Assembly: GCA_030248195.1 (NCBI GenBank)
Contig: JASAND010026829.1
Location: forward strand, 1 to 64,000
Source: Trissonchulus latispiculum
Lineage: Eukaryota > Nematoda > Enoplea > Enoplida > Ironidae
Reading direction: 5' to 3'
DNA length: 64,000 bases
Shown: positions 11,084 to 22,542 of the stretch, piece by piece
How the letters are laid out: each line of letters opens with the position of its first letter
Numbering within the stretch: the stretch's first letter is position 1
Notes under the pieces: model-generated
The model's input: only the letters and a program-made list of their open reading frames with translations
The model's database searches: none
What the model was told of the DNA's origin: nothing
Program-made: the position numbers and the translations under genes

Positions 11084-11203
11084 GAAATGTTTCTTGAAAG
11101 TTGGGAATGTTTCTAGAAAGTGCGATATGTTTCTAGAAAGTTTAAAATGTTTCTAGAAAGTTTGAAATGTTTCTAGAAAGTTACAAAATTTTCTAGAAAG
11201 TGT
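11084..11203 (+). repeat. 20-bp tandem repeat, six units, TTCTAGAA core
   Basis: Six consecutive 20-bp units of the form AATGTTTCTAGAAAGTTT with 1-4 differences each. Every unit but the first has a TTCTAGAA palindrome (the first has TTCTTGAA), so identical dyads are spaced exactly two helical turns apart. Confidence 0.85.
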
Positions 11204-11209
11204 TGATAG

Positions 11210-12067
11210 TTTGAGGCGTAGGAGCGGGCTCGTCACAGGATCAAGTTAACAAATATTTGTAATACCACAATCTATTTCTGCCAAAAACTTGCTAAGTACT
11301 GCCACCCTGGCATTTTTTAGGGTTTTGAAATTGGGGGAGCTTCCTAGGGAGGGGGAAGTGGGAGGGGGGCTTCCGAAAAGTGGGAGGGGGGCGAGCCAAA
11401 GGTAAAAGATATATATAGTCAGAGGGGGAAAAACATGACGGAAAAGAAGGGGAAAAACATGGTCGCCTACTCCCCAACCATAGCAGTTGCAGCTGCCTAG
11501 TATAGCCCATTAGAAAGAGCAAGTCTAGAAGTATACCCTACAGTACCAGATTGGTTTCTAAGTTTGATTCTGTAAGTACAGTACTTGACCAAAGTTGACC
11601 TCCCAAAATTGGCCAAAATGCTAAGGATTTTCGAAAGTTTGCAAGTCTATATCTAACCAACTATCAAACTTTGGCTACTATAAATTGGCATGAAGGGGAT
11701 AATTTGACTTGCTCTATCACATGGCAATAGTGGTTTTCCCCTGCGTATACCCAGTAAAAAAATTTGACCATGTTTTTGCCCCCACATTGGGTCCACTAGA
11801 GCGGGGAAAAAAGGTGACCAAATTTACTAAAAACCTCAAAATATGCCAACTTTGAGCATTTCTGAAGCTTCTAGCTCGAAAATTTGATTTGCAGCATCAA
11901 CATGCCAGGTTTCATAAGTTTCTATGGTAAAAATAAAAATTTTGAAAAAACTTACAAAATAATGGAATATTGCAATTTTAAACACAACTAACTTGTTTCT
12001 AGTGATATTCTGCATATTATGGCCAGTTCCCAGCAGGTTTCATGCCCAAACAGGTTAGGTATATACA
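11210..12067. other. Intergenic with a G-rich tract
   Basis: Between about 11325 and 11400 the + strand has several runs of four to six Gs (GGGGGAGC, GGGAGGGGGGC, repeated), able to form quadruplexes. A similar G-rich tract occurs at 15430-15545. The rest is AT-rich and featureless. Confidence 0.4.
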
Positions 12068-12277
12068 AGAACAAAAAGTGCTCCTTCGTCGCATGTAAAA
12101 TACATATGAGTCTTCGTAGGCAGGTTGTACATAAGCAAAAACTAGCCTGTAAAATACATATGAGTTCCGTAGGTAGGTTGTAAATTGAGGAAGACAAGTT
12201 GCAACCGCTTAACATATGAGCCTGTCCTACAACGAGGCTCATATTGGCGTATATATGTCATAATACGAATAATTTGC

Positions 12278-12322
<45 letters not shown>

Positions 12323-12902
12323 ACTTTTATATAAATACATACTGCATAAAGCTTTTCATTACAAATTGTCCTTCACATAGCTTGTTGATCAGTCATTATA
12401 GTGTGCATATGCTCAATACGTATATACGCCATGAGGCGCTCTGACTCACAGCCAAGTGGGAACGCATTCTGCGTGTGTATAATGTGAAAGTGTTTCGAGA
12501 ATGCATTAGGTGTACCGTGTACCACAGCGTATCGCGAAATATTAGCTGTGCCATAGTGTTTCAGGAAACATCAGGTTGCATGTACAGTTCAGTTTGAGTA
12601 GTCGTAGTTCACTTCAGTCCATTTCTTCTGGGCCACAACGTCTATTCAGTTCCGTAATGTGGATGAAGCTGAGGTTCTTTAATGAGGCTTTAATCTGGAA
12701 TGCACTGTGGCGCCAATATGAGCCTCGTTGTAGGACAGGCTCATATATTAAGCGGTTGCAACTTGTTTTCCTCAATTTACAACCTACCTACGGAACTCAT
12801 ATGTATTTTACAGGCTAGTTTTTGTACATAATATGTACAACCTGCCTACGAAGACTCATATGTATTTTACATGCGACGAAGGAGCACCTTTTGTTCATGT
12901 TT
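12068..12902. mobile_element. TIR element with ~185-bp inverted arms
   Basis: About 12068-12248 recurs inverted at about 12714-12902 with only scattered differences. Each arm itself contains two tandem copies of a TGTAAAATACATATGAGT...CGTAGG unit. The spacer (12249-12713) has a TA microsatellite and no transposase. The target duplication could not be identified, so the ends are approximate and the class is unknown. Confidence 0.65.
12280..12319. repeat. (TA)n microsatellite
   Basis: Uninterrupted AT dinucleotide run of about 40 bp within the spacer of the TIR element. Confidence 0.95.
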
Positions 12903-12924
12903 TCTATTATTTTATATATGTATT

Positions 12925-13017
12925 AGGGATCGACCGGAATTCCGGTTCCGGTTCCGGTACTTTTTGGTTCCGGTTCCGGTTCCGGTTTTTGAAAACGTAC
13001 CGGAACCGGAACCAATT
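12925..13017. repeat. GGTTCC hexamer array with terminal inverted symmetry
   Basis: Tandem GGTTCC units on the + strand are followed by the complementary GGAACC units, so the ~90-bp block is itself a palindrome. The block starts TAGGGATCGACCGG, which resembles hAT-type ends. A diverged relative lies at 52325-52385. Confidence 0.6.
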
Positions 13018-13619
13018 TTAGCCTATTATCAAAAGCAAAATTTTAATAAAATTTTCAAAAATTTTATCAAACTTCTTTAAAACTTTTTGGAAAACTGCGA
13101 TTCTCTAATAACCAGAATATGATTTTTTATCAAAAATTTTCGCCTGCGACGCTATTGCATTACTTAGAATGCTTAGAATTTGCAATAATAATGTCTAATG
13201 TATCTATCGTTGTTATGAATATTAATATATTATAACACAAAAATAATACTTAATAACTCAGATTAGATAGATGCAACAAGACGCCGGAACTTTTTAATTT
13301 AAGTAAGTGGTAAAGATATACACCTAATGCTGTATCGAAATTATTGAAGCCTTGGCGTCGACCTATGCTATTTCAAAATTATAGAGTGCGCTGTTGTATA
13401 ATCAAAAGTCAGTTTTACCTTAAATTTAATTTATTAATTGTTTAAATCGAGACTGGACTTTTTAGACTAAGTTTATTGCTGTTTGTTTAGTAATTAATCC
13501 AGTGCGCAGATCAACAGAATTGCTAAAAAACTATGGATGGAACAAATAAATCTTTTGAAGAAACGTCATTTAAAATTTAAAAATCCTGATGAAGCTAGCC
13601 AAAAGGAAGAAAATTCAAG
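13018..13619. other. AT-rich intergenic stretch before the LINE
   Basis: No gene is recognised. It may contain the unrecognised body of the element whose end is the GGTTCC array, or the eroded 5' flank of the LINE. Confidence 0.35.
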
Positions 13620-14411
13620 TTGGAGAAATTCTGCATTTCTACTTTCTTTGAAACTTGTTTGAAACTTGAAAAAAGACTGGGCAAAGTCTGCCGCTCGGTA
13701 CCGAACCGCGACATGTCATACGAAGTGCTACTTATGACGGACATTCAAAAAGCTAAGCTGGAACAGTGTGCATCCTACCGTGACGCTCTGCGAAAGTCGG
13801 GTGATGCAGTCTTAGCTCACTCCACTTATCCATCCAGCCATGCATTCTGGACCACTGGACTCCACAAGGACGCTACTCTCGCGTCACCCATCTTTCCTGG
13901 ACAGAACAAACTCGGTTGCATCCTCATGGATCTGAGAAAATTTGTGGGCCAAGAGTCTGATTATGACTGCAACTACGATATCGCAGATATGGGGGAAACT
14001 GTGCAGATAGTTCGAGATGGTGAAGTTCCACTGGAGCCGGTTCGCAGACCTTTTGTACGAAAGCGAAGGAGTACTGTGCCAACCAGTCGTGGTCTGACAT
14101 CCGCTCCCCTTTGCTTTCACTGCGGCGTCAGGGGGCACGTGATTGGAAATTGTCGGCTGCGGCACTTTGGTCAGGTTATATGTCATCAGTGTCAACATCC
14201 GGGACACAAGCGCCGGTTTTGTCCTTTCAGAAGCTTCCGTGGCAGCTGTGCTGACGAAAGCACAACTGCTCAAAGTCTCATATCGATTGCCAATCCTGTT
14301 TCTCCACGTCGCCGACCCCCTCTCTTGCCCGATCCTCCCTTGCAGAATGTGACGTATTCTCAAGCTCTTGCTTACAGCCCTGACTTGACAGCGTTTCCGC
14401 CCCTCCGTTGA
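13620..14411 (+). pseudogene. LINE ORF1: partial NADAR-like domain plus two CCHC zinc knuckles
   Basis: Residues about 15-105 follow the pattern of the C-terminal two thirds of NADAR (YbiA-like) domains: a gapless helix with QKAKLEQCASYRDAL, the TGD-like SGDAVL, then FWTTGL, and GQNKLGCILMDLRKF at the end. The N-terminal third of the domain is missing. Two knuckles follow at about residues 165-178 and 189-202 (CFHCGVRGHVIGNC and CHQCQHPGHKRRFC), typical nucleic-acid-binding ORF1/gag knuckles, and then a Ser/Pro-rich end. Known NADAR enzymes act on ADP-ribose-type glycosidic bonds; whether this copy has activity cannot be told. The NADAR call is by eye. Confidence 0.6.
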
Positions 14412-14429
14412 CGGGTAGGCCAAGGTAGG

Positions 14430-15359
14430 GTGGCCGATTGGATTTCCATTCCGCCTGCTGCTCCAGCAGTTAGGAACAATTGTAATCATAGTAATGCAAG
14501 TATAAGTTCTTGTAATGAATTAAGAGTTGTACTGTCTAATATGCGTAGTATATGTAACAAATTCATTAATTTTCATTTTGAAGTATGCTTGCAGTATGAT
14601 TATCCTGATATTATTTGTCTAACCGAAACATGGCTGACTTCGCAGTGCCCTGATAGTCTCTTTTTATGTAAAGATAGCTATTCTATTTACCGAAAAGACA
14701 GGGCAGGTGACAAAAGGGGCGGTGGAGTGGCCATTCTTGTCAAAAATGAATTAAAAAGCAAAGAGCTAGATTTGCCTGATCTAGGAAATTTAGAAGGGAT
14801 CGCAGTTGAAGTTGCGGGAACAAACTCGAAGCCATCTTGCATTTTTTCAACCTTTTATCGTGCGTCCGTAACCGATGTAGAATGCCTAAAACCTCTCGAA
14901 AGTGTATTGAAGTATCTTAATTCTAGAAATGTACCTGTAGTGTTGTCAGGAGATTTCAATTTACCTGGTATAAATTGGGAAATCCCACGAGCATCTGACA
15001 CCTTCTCTCAAGATGCTTTTTTAAATACGTTTCTAGAAAATGGATTTTTCCAAAAAGTTAATTCGCCAACTAGAATGGATGCTATTTTAGATTTGGTGTT
15101 CGAAAATGTCCCCCACATGGTATCTGGAGTCGATGTCAGAACTCCGGTAGCTAATAGTGACCATAATACTGTTTATTTCTCTGCCCATGTAAATGCGAGT
15201 ATTGCGAAAAATACGGCTAACACTGGCGTTTTCTGCTGGGAGAGGGCTGATGATGTAAATGTAATGATGCAACTGGAACTAACTAATTGGCCAATGTTAT
15301 TTCGACACTCGTCATCCGTTAATGAGAAGTGGGAAGTTTTTAAAAGTGTTTGCTTTTAG
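14430..15359 (+). pseudogene. LINE ORF2: APE-type endonuclease domain, RT missing
   Basis: 309 codons starting 18 bases after the ORF1 stop. The endonuclease motifs occur in order: NMRS near residue 37, CLTETWL with the catalytic glutamate near 66, GGGVAILV near 99, SGDFNLPGINW near 172 and the terminal SDH near 243. This domain nicks target DNA to prime reverse transcription. The frame stops at TAG 15357-15359, about 60 residues past the SDH motif and before any reverse transcriptase. A complete ORF2 would be about three times longer, so this is a relic. Confidence 0.85.
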
Positions 15360-15713
15360 AGCAATTTTAAGTCAAAATTTGAGAAAGAGTCTTCAAAAAA
15401 TGACCATTTTTGGGCAAAATTTAGCTAACTAAATGGGGGGTTGGGTGGGCGTGGGGGTAGCCGAAAGTTGGGGGAGGGTATGTCGAAAATTGTTTGGGGG
15501 CAAGGGGGGGGTCGAAAATTTTGGAAGAGTTTAAGTGGGGGGTTTCCTTTGTAATCTTGGACTGATGAAGCAATCGTAACAGAACTTTAGGTAAACCTAG
15601 ATTGGTTGGCAGGTTATCTTTGAAAACTTTCTGTGTCAAAAACTATAACATAATTGGCTGGCTACCATCGTGGCTTCGCGCATGTGCAAATAATTAAACT
15701 TGTTTAAACTTTA
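15360..15713. other. G-rich tract and short unassigned sequence
   Basis: From 15430 to 15545 the + strand has repeated runs of four to seven Gs (GGGGGG-TTGGGTGGGC-GTGGGGG and so on) separated by AAAATT, a candidate G-quadruplex region. No coding features. Confidence 0.45.
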
Positions 15714-16776
15714 TATATGTCACAGTAAAACTGTAGAATCAGGAATTCTGCAGAATTACTGAAATTTTCAGGAATTCTACAGAATCCCTGAACATTTCAG
15801 TAAAACTGTAGAATTACGGCGAAACTTGACTTATTCTACAGTTTTCCTGATATTTTCAGGGATTCTGTAGAATTCCGTATTTTGTTCAGGAAAACTGTGG
15901 AACTATGGTTAAACTTGAATTATTTAACAGTTTTCCTGAAACTTTGAGGAATTCTGTAGAATACCGAATTTTCAATTTTCACTATCAAATTCAAATTTTC
16001 AATGCTCATACAGTTCCTGTTCTTTAAATATAGTAAGCCAACCTTTTACAATCATTTTACGATCAATCAAACATTAAAATTTGAAATAACCAATTATAAT
16101 AATGTTTTAAATTTTTCAACATCAGATCAAATGTTCGTACTTTTCTAACTTCTTACAAGCAATCAACCAATCATTATTTCACATCTCAATGCTAACAAAA
16201 CTGTTTTTACGATCAACCAAACACTAAAATTTGAAATAACCAATTATAAAAATGTTTTTAATTTTTTCGAAATAACCAAGTTCGTACTTTTCCTACTTCT
16301 TTCTAACTTTTTACAATCAATATTACAATCATAATAAAGTTTAAGTTACCAAACTAAAAAGATAAAAAACAATTTTGTTAGCATTGAGATGTGAAATAAT
16401 GATTGGTTGATTGCATGTAAAAAGTTAGAAAAAGTACGAACTTTTGATCTGATGTTGAAAAATTTAAAACATTATTATAATTGGTTATTTCAAATTTTAA
16501 TGTTTGATTGATCGTAAAATGATTGTAAAAGGCTGGCTGACTATATTTAAAAAAACAGGAACTGTATGAGCATTGAAAATTTGAATTTTATAATGAAAAT
16601 TGAAAATAAAAACGGTATCCTACAGAATTCCCAAAAATTTCAGGAAAACTGTAGAATAAGTCAAGTTTCGCCGTAATTCTACAGTTTTACTGAAATGTTC
16701 AAGGATTTTGTGGAATTCCTGAAAATTTCAGCAATTCTGCAGAAATCCTGATTCTACAGTTTTACGGTGACATATA
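15714..16776. mobile_element. Large foldback element, 1.06 kb
   Basis: TATATGTCACAGTAAAACTG at the left end pairs with CAGTTTTACGGTGACATATA at the right end, and the match continues inward for several hundred bases to GTTAGCATTGAGATG near 16380 and its complement near 16190. The left arm is longer by about 95 bp, apparently through an internal duplication. The arms are built from short repeats of CTGTAGAAT / ATTCTACAG. No ORF. The TA-rich ends hide the target duplication. Confidence 0.75.
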
Positions 16777-16796
16777 GATTTCTTTGACTTGACCAC

Positions 16797-16910
16797 GTGA
16801 ATGAGCCTAAAAAGGGCTTTAAAACGATGTGCATATCTTTTCTGATCGTGGATTCTATCAAAAGTTACGGATGGTTTTACAAATGGCTGATTTACGTTGA
16901 CAGGTTGCAC
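16797..16910. repeat. Dispersed repeat, related to 44485-44600
   Basis: GGGCTTTAAAACGATGTG, ATCTT, TTCTATCAAAAGTTAC and following words occur in the same order at 44485-44600, so both are copies of one dispersed sequence of at least 110 bp. Confidence 0.55.
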
Positions 16911-17199
16911 AAGCAATGCAAAGTAAGCACAGTTTATCCAAAATTTAAATCTACTGAGTTTAAAAGGTTGTAATTGTGTTTAACTTATGTGTATTAGTTA
17001 ACAGAAAACACTCTGCAGTTGGTTGAACGAATTGTAAACTGCCAGCTCCGTAACTGTTTCACAAAGCTCCTCTTAGCAAAAATTAGCAAAAATTTTCCAC
17101 CATACCGACATCTGACAGGCTGAATATCGACGTAAAATTTTTGAACATCGATTTCTCAAAACTGAAGAATCGGCCAAAAGTTCTTTTGTGCCACTATAT

Positions 17200-17360
17200 G
17201 AAGGACATTGGGCCGAGGGGCGTTTTTTGGATTTGGCTCAGCAGGTTTTAACGTTCGAGAAAATCGGCCAAATGCACGGTTACACGAAATTTTGCAACTT
17301 CACATTGAGTTTTCTTGCAACTCGAAACGTTTTAGCCCAAACCAAGAAAAATATCCCTCC
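17200..17360. repeat. Dispersed repeat, related to 33655-33775
   Basis: GGCTCAG, ATAAAAT/AAAAT-CGGCCAAA, ACAT-TTGAG and TTTAGCCCAAACCAAGAAAA are shared in order with 33655-33775. The longest exact match is the block ending in AAAAATATCC. Function is unknown. Confidence 0.5.
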
Positions 17361-17829
17361 TCAGAAGTGCGAATTTTGATTCTGGGAAAAATCACCGGAA
17401 TCCGTCGAGTAGTTTTTGGGAAATCGATGTTCGAAACAAAATAGTCGCAGTTTTGCCAAAATGGTTTTTCGGCCAAATCTCTAGCTTAAAACAATAAAGT
17501 CCGCCTAATAGGCATTCATAAAATGTGCATTTGGACGCTGTATCGACTGAGTATAAATAAGCCAACTTTGTCTTTAACATGTGTCAGTAATTTTGAAAAA
17601 ATTGATTTCCTCAAAATTTGACCATTTTGCCATTTTTTGACCCTCAAAACAGTTTTTTTGCTTATACTGACTTAACCACTGGAGCTAGCTCAAAGGTTGT
17701 AAACGCAAAAATGTTCATTTTCGTGTCCTCTTCCCAGCTGTAACAACTAATCCCGTGTCTTCTCTACCTACTGGGAGCCCAATGCCAAAAACCAAAACTT
17801 TCTTATCTTTTGGCCTAAAAATACGGGTG
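17361..17829. other. Unassigned intergenic
   Basis: No gene or clear repeat is seen. The texture (short TTTTGG and AAAATT words) matches the preceding dispersed repeat, so it may be part of it. Confidence 0.3.
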
Positions 17830-18905
17830 AGCCTAAGTGACACCTAACGAACGGAGTGGAACCGCCGATGAGAACAAATAGGACCTCAATAATAGCAGTA
17901 GATTGAAGCTTCAAATAAATTAATGACACGCTCAGTGAATAATTAACCTACCTAAGTCCAGTCCTCGCTCAGAAACCCTACCTACCGATTATACAATTCT
18001 AATGAAAACCTAATCGAAAACAACCTAACGGCTCAGCAACTGAGTCCGCATTTAATAAAGAATGAAGAAACAAAAGGGGGAAACCCCCGAAATGATAAAA
18101 AGCCTCATAGTAAATTTTGACAGAGACATTCATAGAAAAAACAAATAACAAGGTTTAAGCAAAATGGACTTCCGAGACAAGTTACAAATTTAAGCCAAAC
18201 AAAATTAAACACCCTCACAGAAACATAGAAAGATTAATGTACAGTTCAACCCCCCCTAAGATATAAACCCACAGTATAATAAAGCTCAAGAATAATCCCT
18301 AAGCCGTCGCGGCTAAAGTCAGCATAATAGGTCGCTTCCAAAACTTTTCATAAAAACACAATATAAAATATTACCACACAAATATGATGAAGCCCAAGTA
18401 AATTTTTATTCGACTCGCAAGGTCGCCTTGGACTAGTGCACTTATTAACACCAAAAAAATAAACAACTTACAGACCAAAGGAACGAAAATCAATAGGCAG
18501 GACTCTAAGAATTTGGGGCAGTAAGGCTAGCAAAAAGACACAACCGCACGCGCGAAAGAAAAAGATAAGGCTGACTGGTTTTGAAAAGAGAAGGCTGGTG
18601 AAAGACTAGGTGAATTTTGATTGGCTAATTTTGAGACCCCCTCAGAGACGCGAAGCTCTGAGCGCATCCAGAAAACAAAATACAAAACGAGCAGCGCCAC
18701 CTAGCAACTAAGTGGGCTGAATAAAACACATAGTATTTCAACATAGGAAATAATTGATTTCAAGACAATTCCTACCCAAAATTACACAAAACACATTTCA
18801 ATTTTAAATAACATTTTCATAACATTTTCACATCAAAATAACACATTACTAACATATATTAAACTCACAAAAGAACAGACGCAACGTCTCATTACAGTTC
18901 GAGAA
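17830..18905. repeat. 1-kb dispersed repeat, copy 1 (possible solo LTR)
   Basis: Shares a colinear series of blocks with 23690-24750 in the same orientation: TCAGTGAATAATTAACCTAC, CTAACGGCTCAG, TAAGCCGTCGCGGCT, GGTCGCC, GTGAATTTTGATTGG, GAGCGCATCCAGA, CAGCGCCACCTAGCA, GTGGGCTGAATAAAACAC and finally CAGACGCAACGTCTC. The size, lack of ORFs and high copy content suit a solo LTR, but no clear TG...CA ends or target duplications were found. Confidence 0.65.
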
Positions 18906-21900
18906 TGTTAAAGAGCACGGAAATAAGTTATTTCTTAAGTTTTAGCCATTTACGGAAAGGATTAAAACCGTATAAGTCAAAAATACCCAAAAGGAAACCA
19001 GCACCTTAAACTGCTCCTAAACATTCGCTCATAACCCCCACTTAGCGCCTTTCTCTTAACTTTCTAAGCGCTTTCACGCTGGGAGCTTATGAGGTGTGCT
19101 GGAAAACTAAAGAGACGTACACGTTAAAACGACCTTATATTATATTCACCTACCAAATATGATAGAAAACACAACATTTAAATCGAACATTTAATTTAAC
19201 TAATTTAAAGGCAAGGATAAATTAACTTGTTCATTAATTTTTTACAACAGTAATGACGAAATTCCAAATATTTACGATTATTTGTTTATACGATATATTC
19301 AGCCGTTGAAGCTCATAAAATGACTCATAAGCTTTTACAGAACTTTTCTGTGCAGAATACAATACACTGTACCGATATCTTAGCTAAATATTGAAACAAT
19401 TATCACCGACTTGGGCTCCTAATTTTAAGAGCAAAGTTAGGAGGTCTCTTAGCTTAGGAGCTCTTCGTGAAACACCATTCTCCTAACCTTTCTCATAAGT
19501 CGTAAAGTTAGGAGCTCTTGGCGCTATGAGCCCTTTGTGAAACGCCCCGCAGTTCAGAAAAGTTGTTATATATTTCGGCTGGCCTAGCATAAGTTGTTAA
19601 CGCATACCGCGTTAACTGTGTCACATATTCCCCACCACCTCCTCTCCTTTGCCCTATGTTCAACCCACGATTGCGCTCCATCGCAAACTGAGGTTCATTC
19701 TGTAATCTACATTATGTCCTCAAGTAGAAGCGCCACAGAATATCTGCTATGTGTAGTTTAGGTGTGCTTTGTTGGGAAGGGACATTTTTGCTGGCTGATG
19801 CGTTGGCTATAAGAGCTTCTTGAAGTATCTGTAGTGTGAAATCTCTCGTTAAAATCAATTTTCCGTGTGAACAAAAAATAATAGTATTGAGAGCAAACGA
19901 AGATTGGGTTCTCTCTGATCCAAACGAAAAGATATCACCTACAACAGGTCTTCTGCTAAACAGATCTACTTAAGCTACACAATGATACTGAGGCAGTTTA
20001 CAAGACAGAAAGTGACGCAAAATGATCTCAAGACTTCATTGTTGGTCTTGTACTTCATGTGGGCTTTACAAGATACAAATAGAAACATAGTGACTGATCC
20101 ACTGTTCCGCCCACCTTTCAATTTCAATTATATATGAGAATTCGGTTTCATGAATGCAGATTTGTTCCAGTTTCCGCTACAGTTAGTGTTTTGTCATTTC
20201 TACAGCAGGTACATTAATTGAAAACATCATTAAACTTGTAAAATTCTAAATTTTATAATTTTAATTTTTTCATAAATTTTAAAAAGTAAAATTATTGTCA
20301 TGAGCAAATTTGGATGCAAAGCGATTAAGCATGTGATCTAAGTCCTGTTGAATTAAGCCTATGCAGTTCAGTAGCAATACTGAGTCAAGCTTTCATCTGT
20401 TGTTAGACGAGATCACGTTGAGAAAATTCAATTTATCGCTTCATTCGCCAGTGCAGCTTCTAATTGGCTCAAGATTACTGTATCAGAAAAGCAATTTGAA
20501 TTTGAATTGCTTCTATTGGGTGCGTCTTCAGGTAACCTAAAAATTACCGTTGAAACTGGGTTATTTTTAATTTCCATCTCCATATCTAATGCAACTAAGA
20601 ACCAAGAACACGATAATCTCAATACTTTGCTTTACACCCCATTTTGCTGACTGAAGCATAGGGTATCAACCAAACTCGTTGAAACGGGGGATGGGAGAAT
20701 TATCATCAGACTGGATCTCCGTACCGGGTTAAAGGACCATTCCTTGTAAATTTAACTTGGACTAATTAAGGCGATCATTGGCCGCCAAGCTACCAAGCGA
20801 TATATATTATAGATAAACGTGATCGTTGGGTCTAATTGTGTCCAAAAGGTATATTAAGGTGAAGTCAATTCTACTTAGTTTCTGCCGATTTCTTATTACT
20901 TGAGGAAAAGTGTGGCAATCAAGGAGCAGTATCTAATGGATTTCTGTCGATAAAACACAATATAACATGCCAATTGTGCAGTGCTACATTCAATGGCTTT
21001 ATCTTAAGGTTTTTGTGATTAAGTAGAAATGTGCAAAATGGTATTGATTTTAGTGCATGTAGTTAGACCTAAGGGTTATGCTCGGGCCAATGCCATGCAA
21101 GAAACTAAAGTTTCTAAAGTAGCTGCTTACTTACTGTCTAAGTTAGGTTACTGTCTATCTATAACGGTTAAGTTTTTACAACAACAGGAATAAGAAAACG
21201 GCTAAACATTTTCTGAGCCAAAATGTTTTCGAATCTTATTTTCACCTCTATTTGCTGTAAGTTTAATTTTTTCGGGACATACTAAGCCTATAGTGTTCCT
21301 AGGTTTTAGATACACTCTTCAACAGTGACTATCGCCTTATGCTGCGCTTTTAATGCAAGGTTTTCCCTGTTACCTTAGAAAGATAAAATACAATTGAGTC
21401 GTAAAATATTAAGTAGGTCTATAACAATAAGGTGGAAGTTTAGAAATACACCATTTTCGGAGCTCAAGCTACACTTAAGACATTTGTTTGTATGCACTAT
21501 CAGGGTTGATAATTTATCTGAGTTTTAGTGAAATATTTTGGCCAGCTTTTAACTTTGTCTTTAATGTATTTTTATCTGTAGTCAGATTTATATTAACTTG
21601 CTGAAAAATGTTGCAAAACTGCGCCAGGTAGTAAATTATGACTTGTAATTTATTTTCAATTTCTTCCAACTTATCCTTTCGCAACCCAAATAAAGCAAAT
21701 CATAGACCAATGCTTTTGGACGTGAACAATTAAACTACCCAAAGTGGCACTTGATGCTGATATTCGATGCAGTGTCCAAGCACTGCATTTTGCACCTACT
21801 GACGAAGTTTTAATTATGAATTCTTATTTAAGCAGTTTTTATTGATTAAATTGAAAGTTGACAAACGTTAGTTTGCAAGTGCGCAGCGACCAGCGGTAGA

Positions 21901-22227
21901 TCGACCTTGAATTCAGCACGGTTTTGCTCTCCCAATTAAAGTTTTTACAATTTTTACAATAATGCTTTGTGTCTGAAGTTATGGTACTGTATATAATTTG
22001 CCAATGTGAACGTTAGATATGACAACAGTTTTGGTGCAAGTCAAATCCAACTCAAAAAGAATTTCAGCTGATCCCATCAAAAAATATTTTTGTTTTGGAC
22101 GAGTACACAGCATTAGTAATTTTAATTATATAGGATGTCATAGTTTAATTCATGCTTCTGGTTCTGTATTCAATTCGCTGGCACACTGAGCATAGTTTAA
22201 ATTTAATATTTAACTTCAACTTTTCAG
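18906..22227. other. Intergenic region upstream of the first SLC6 leader exon
   Basis: 3.3 kb without recognisable genes. Around 19425-19555 lies sequence ending GAGCCCTTTGTGAAACGCCCC, which resembles a PIF/Harbinger-type terminus without a visible partner. A 5' non-coding exon and promoter of SLC6 could be here, because the leader exon at 22228 begins with a 3' splice site, but I cannot place them. Confidence 0.35.
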
Positions 22228-22542
22228 GGACTCTATAATTGGTGCCATCTGGCAAAATGCCAGCCGCATTCAAAGAAGTGTCCTACTCTGCCGTTAGCCC
22301 AGAGGAGAAGGAACCAGCGACCCACGAAAGTGGCCCTGTGCTTTCTGGCGGTATCGAGCTGCGCCGCAATCACTGCGAATCGATTGTACCGATTGTGGCA
22401 GAGGAGCCACCCGACCCGCCACCGCTGCGGCGCCGTGATCAGTGGCTTCAGAAAGCCGATTATCTACTTGCCGTGATCGGTTTTGTGGTAGATTTGGGAA
22501 ATGTCTGGCGATTTCCCTACATCTGCTATCGAAATGGCGGCG
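22228..22542 (+). CDS. SLC6A4: SLC6 serotonin transporter-like, alternative first coding exon A (CDS from 22257)
   Basis: The exon follows a good 3' splice site (CAACTTTTCAG, 22217-22227), leaving a 29-nt 5' UTR before ATG 22257 (AAAATGC context). The 95 codons encode a Pro/Arg-rich cytoplasmic tail ([11 protein letters not shown]) and TM1 with the signature [18 protein letters not shown]. Asp79 corresponds to human SERT Asp98, which binds the amine; the preceding residues are FVV, where SERT has YAV. The donor GGTAAGC splits the third glycine codon after its first base, exactly as exon B does, so it can join the exon at 34488. No other SLC6 exons occur in the following 11.5 kb. It could alternatively be the remnant of a tandem gene copy. 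Confidence 0.8.

Larger units (their letters stand above)
13620..15359 (+). mobile_element. Non-LTR retrotransposon (LINE), truncated at both ends
   Basis: Two consecutive open frames in LINE order: an ORF1 with a NADAR-like domain and zinc knuckles, then an ORF2 starting with an APE-type endonuclease. The reverse transcriptase that should follow is missing after 15359, where the sequence changes to unrelated G-rich DNA. ORF1 starts inside the domain, so the 5' end is also lost. Loss of the 3' part is unusual for ordinary 5'-truncated LINE insertions and implies a later deletion or replacement. The CR1/L2-like clade is inferred from the endonuclease style only. Confidence 0.8.

Noticed and set aside
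9830..11203. CRISPR-like array
   Set aside because: Repeats are degenerate, spacing irregular or immediately tandem, no unique spacers, and the genome is animal.
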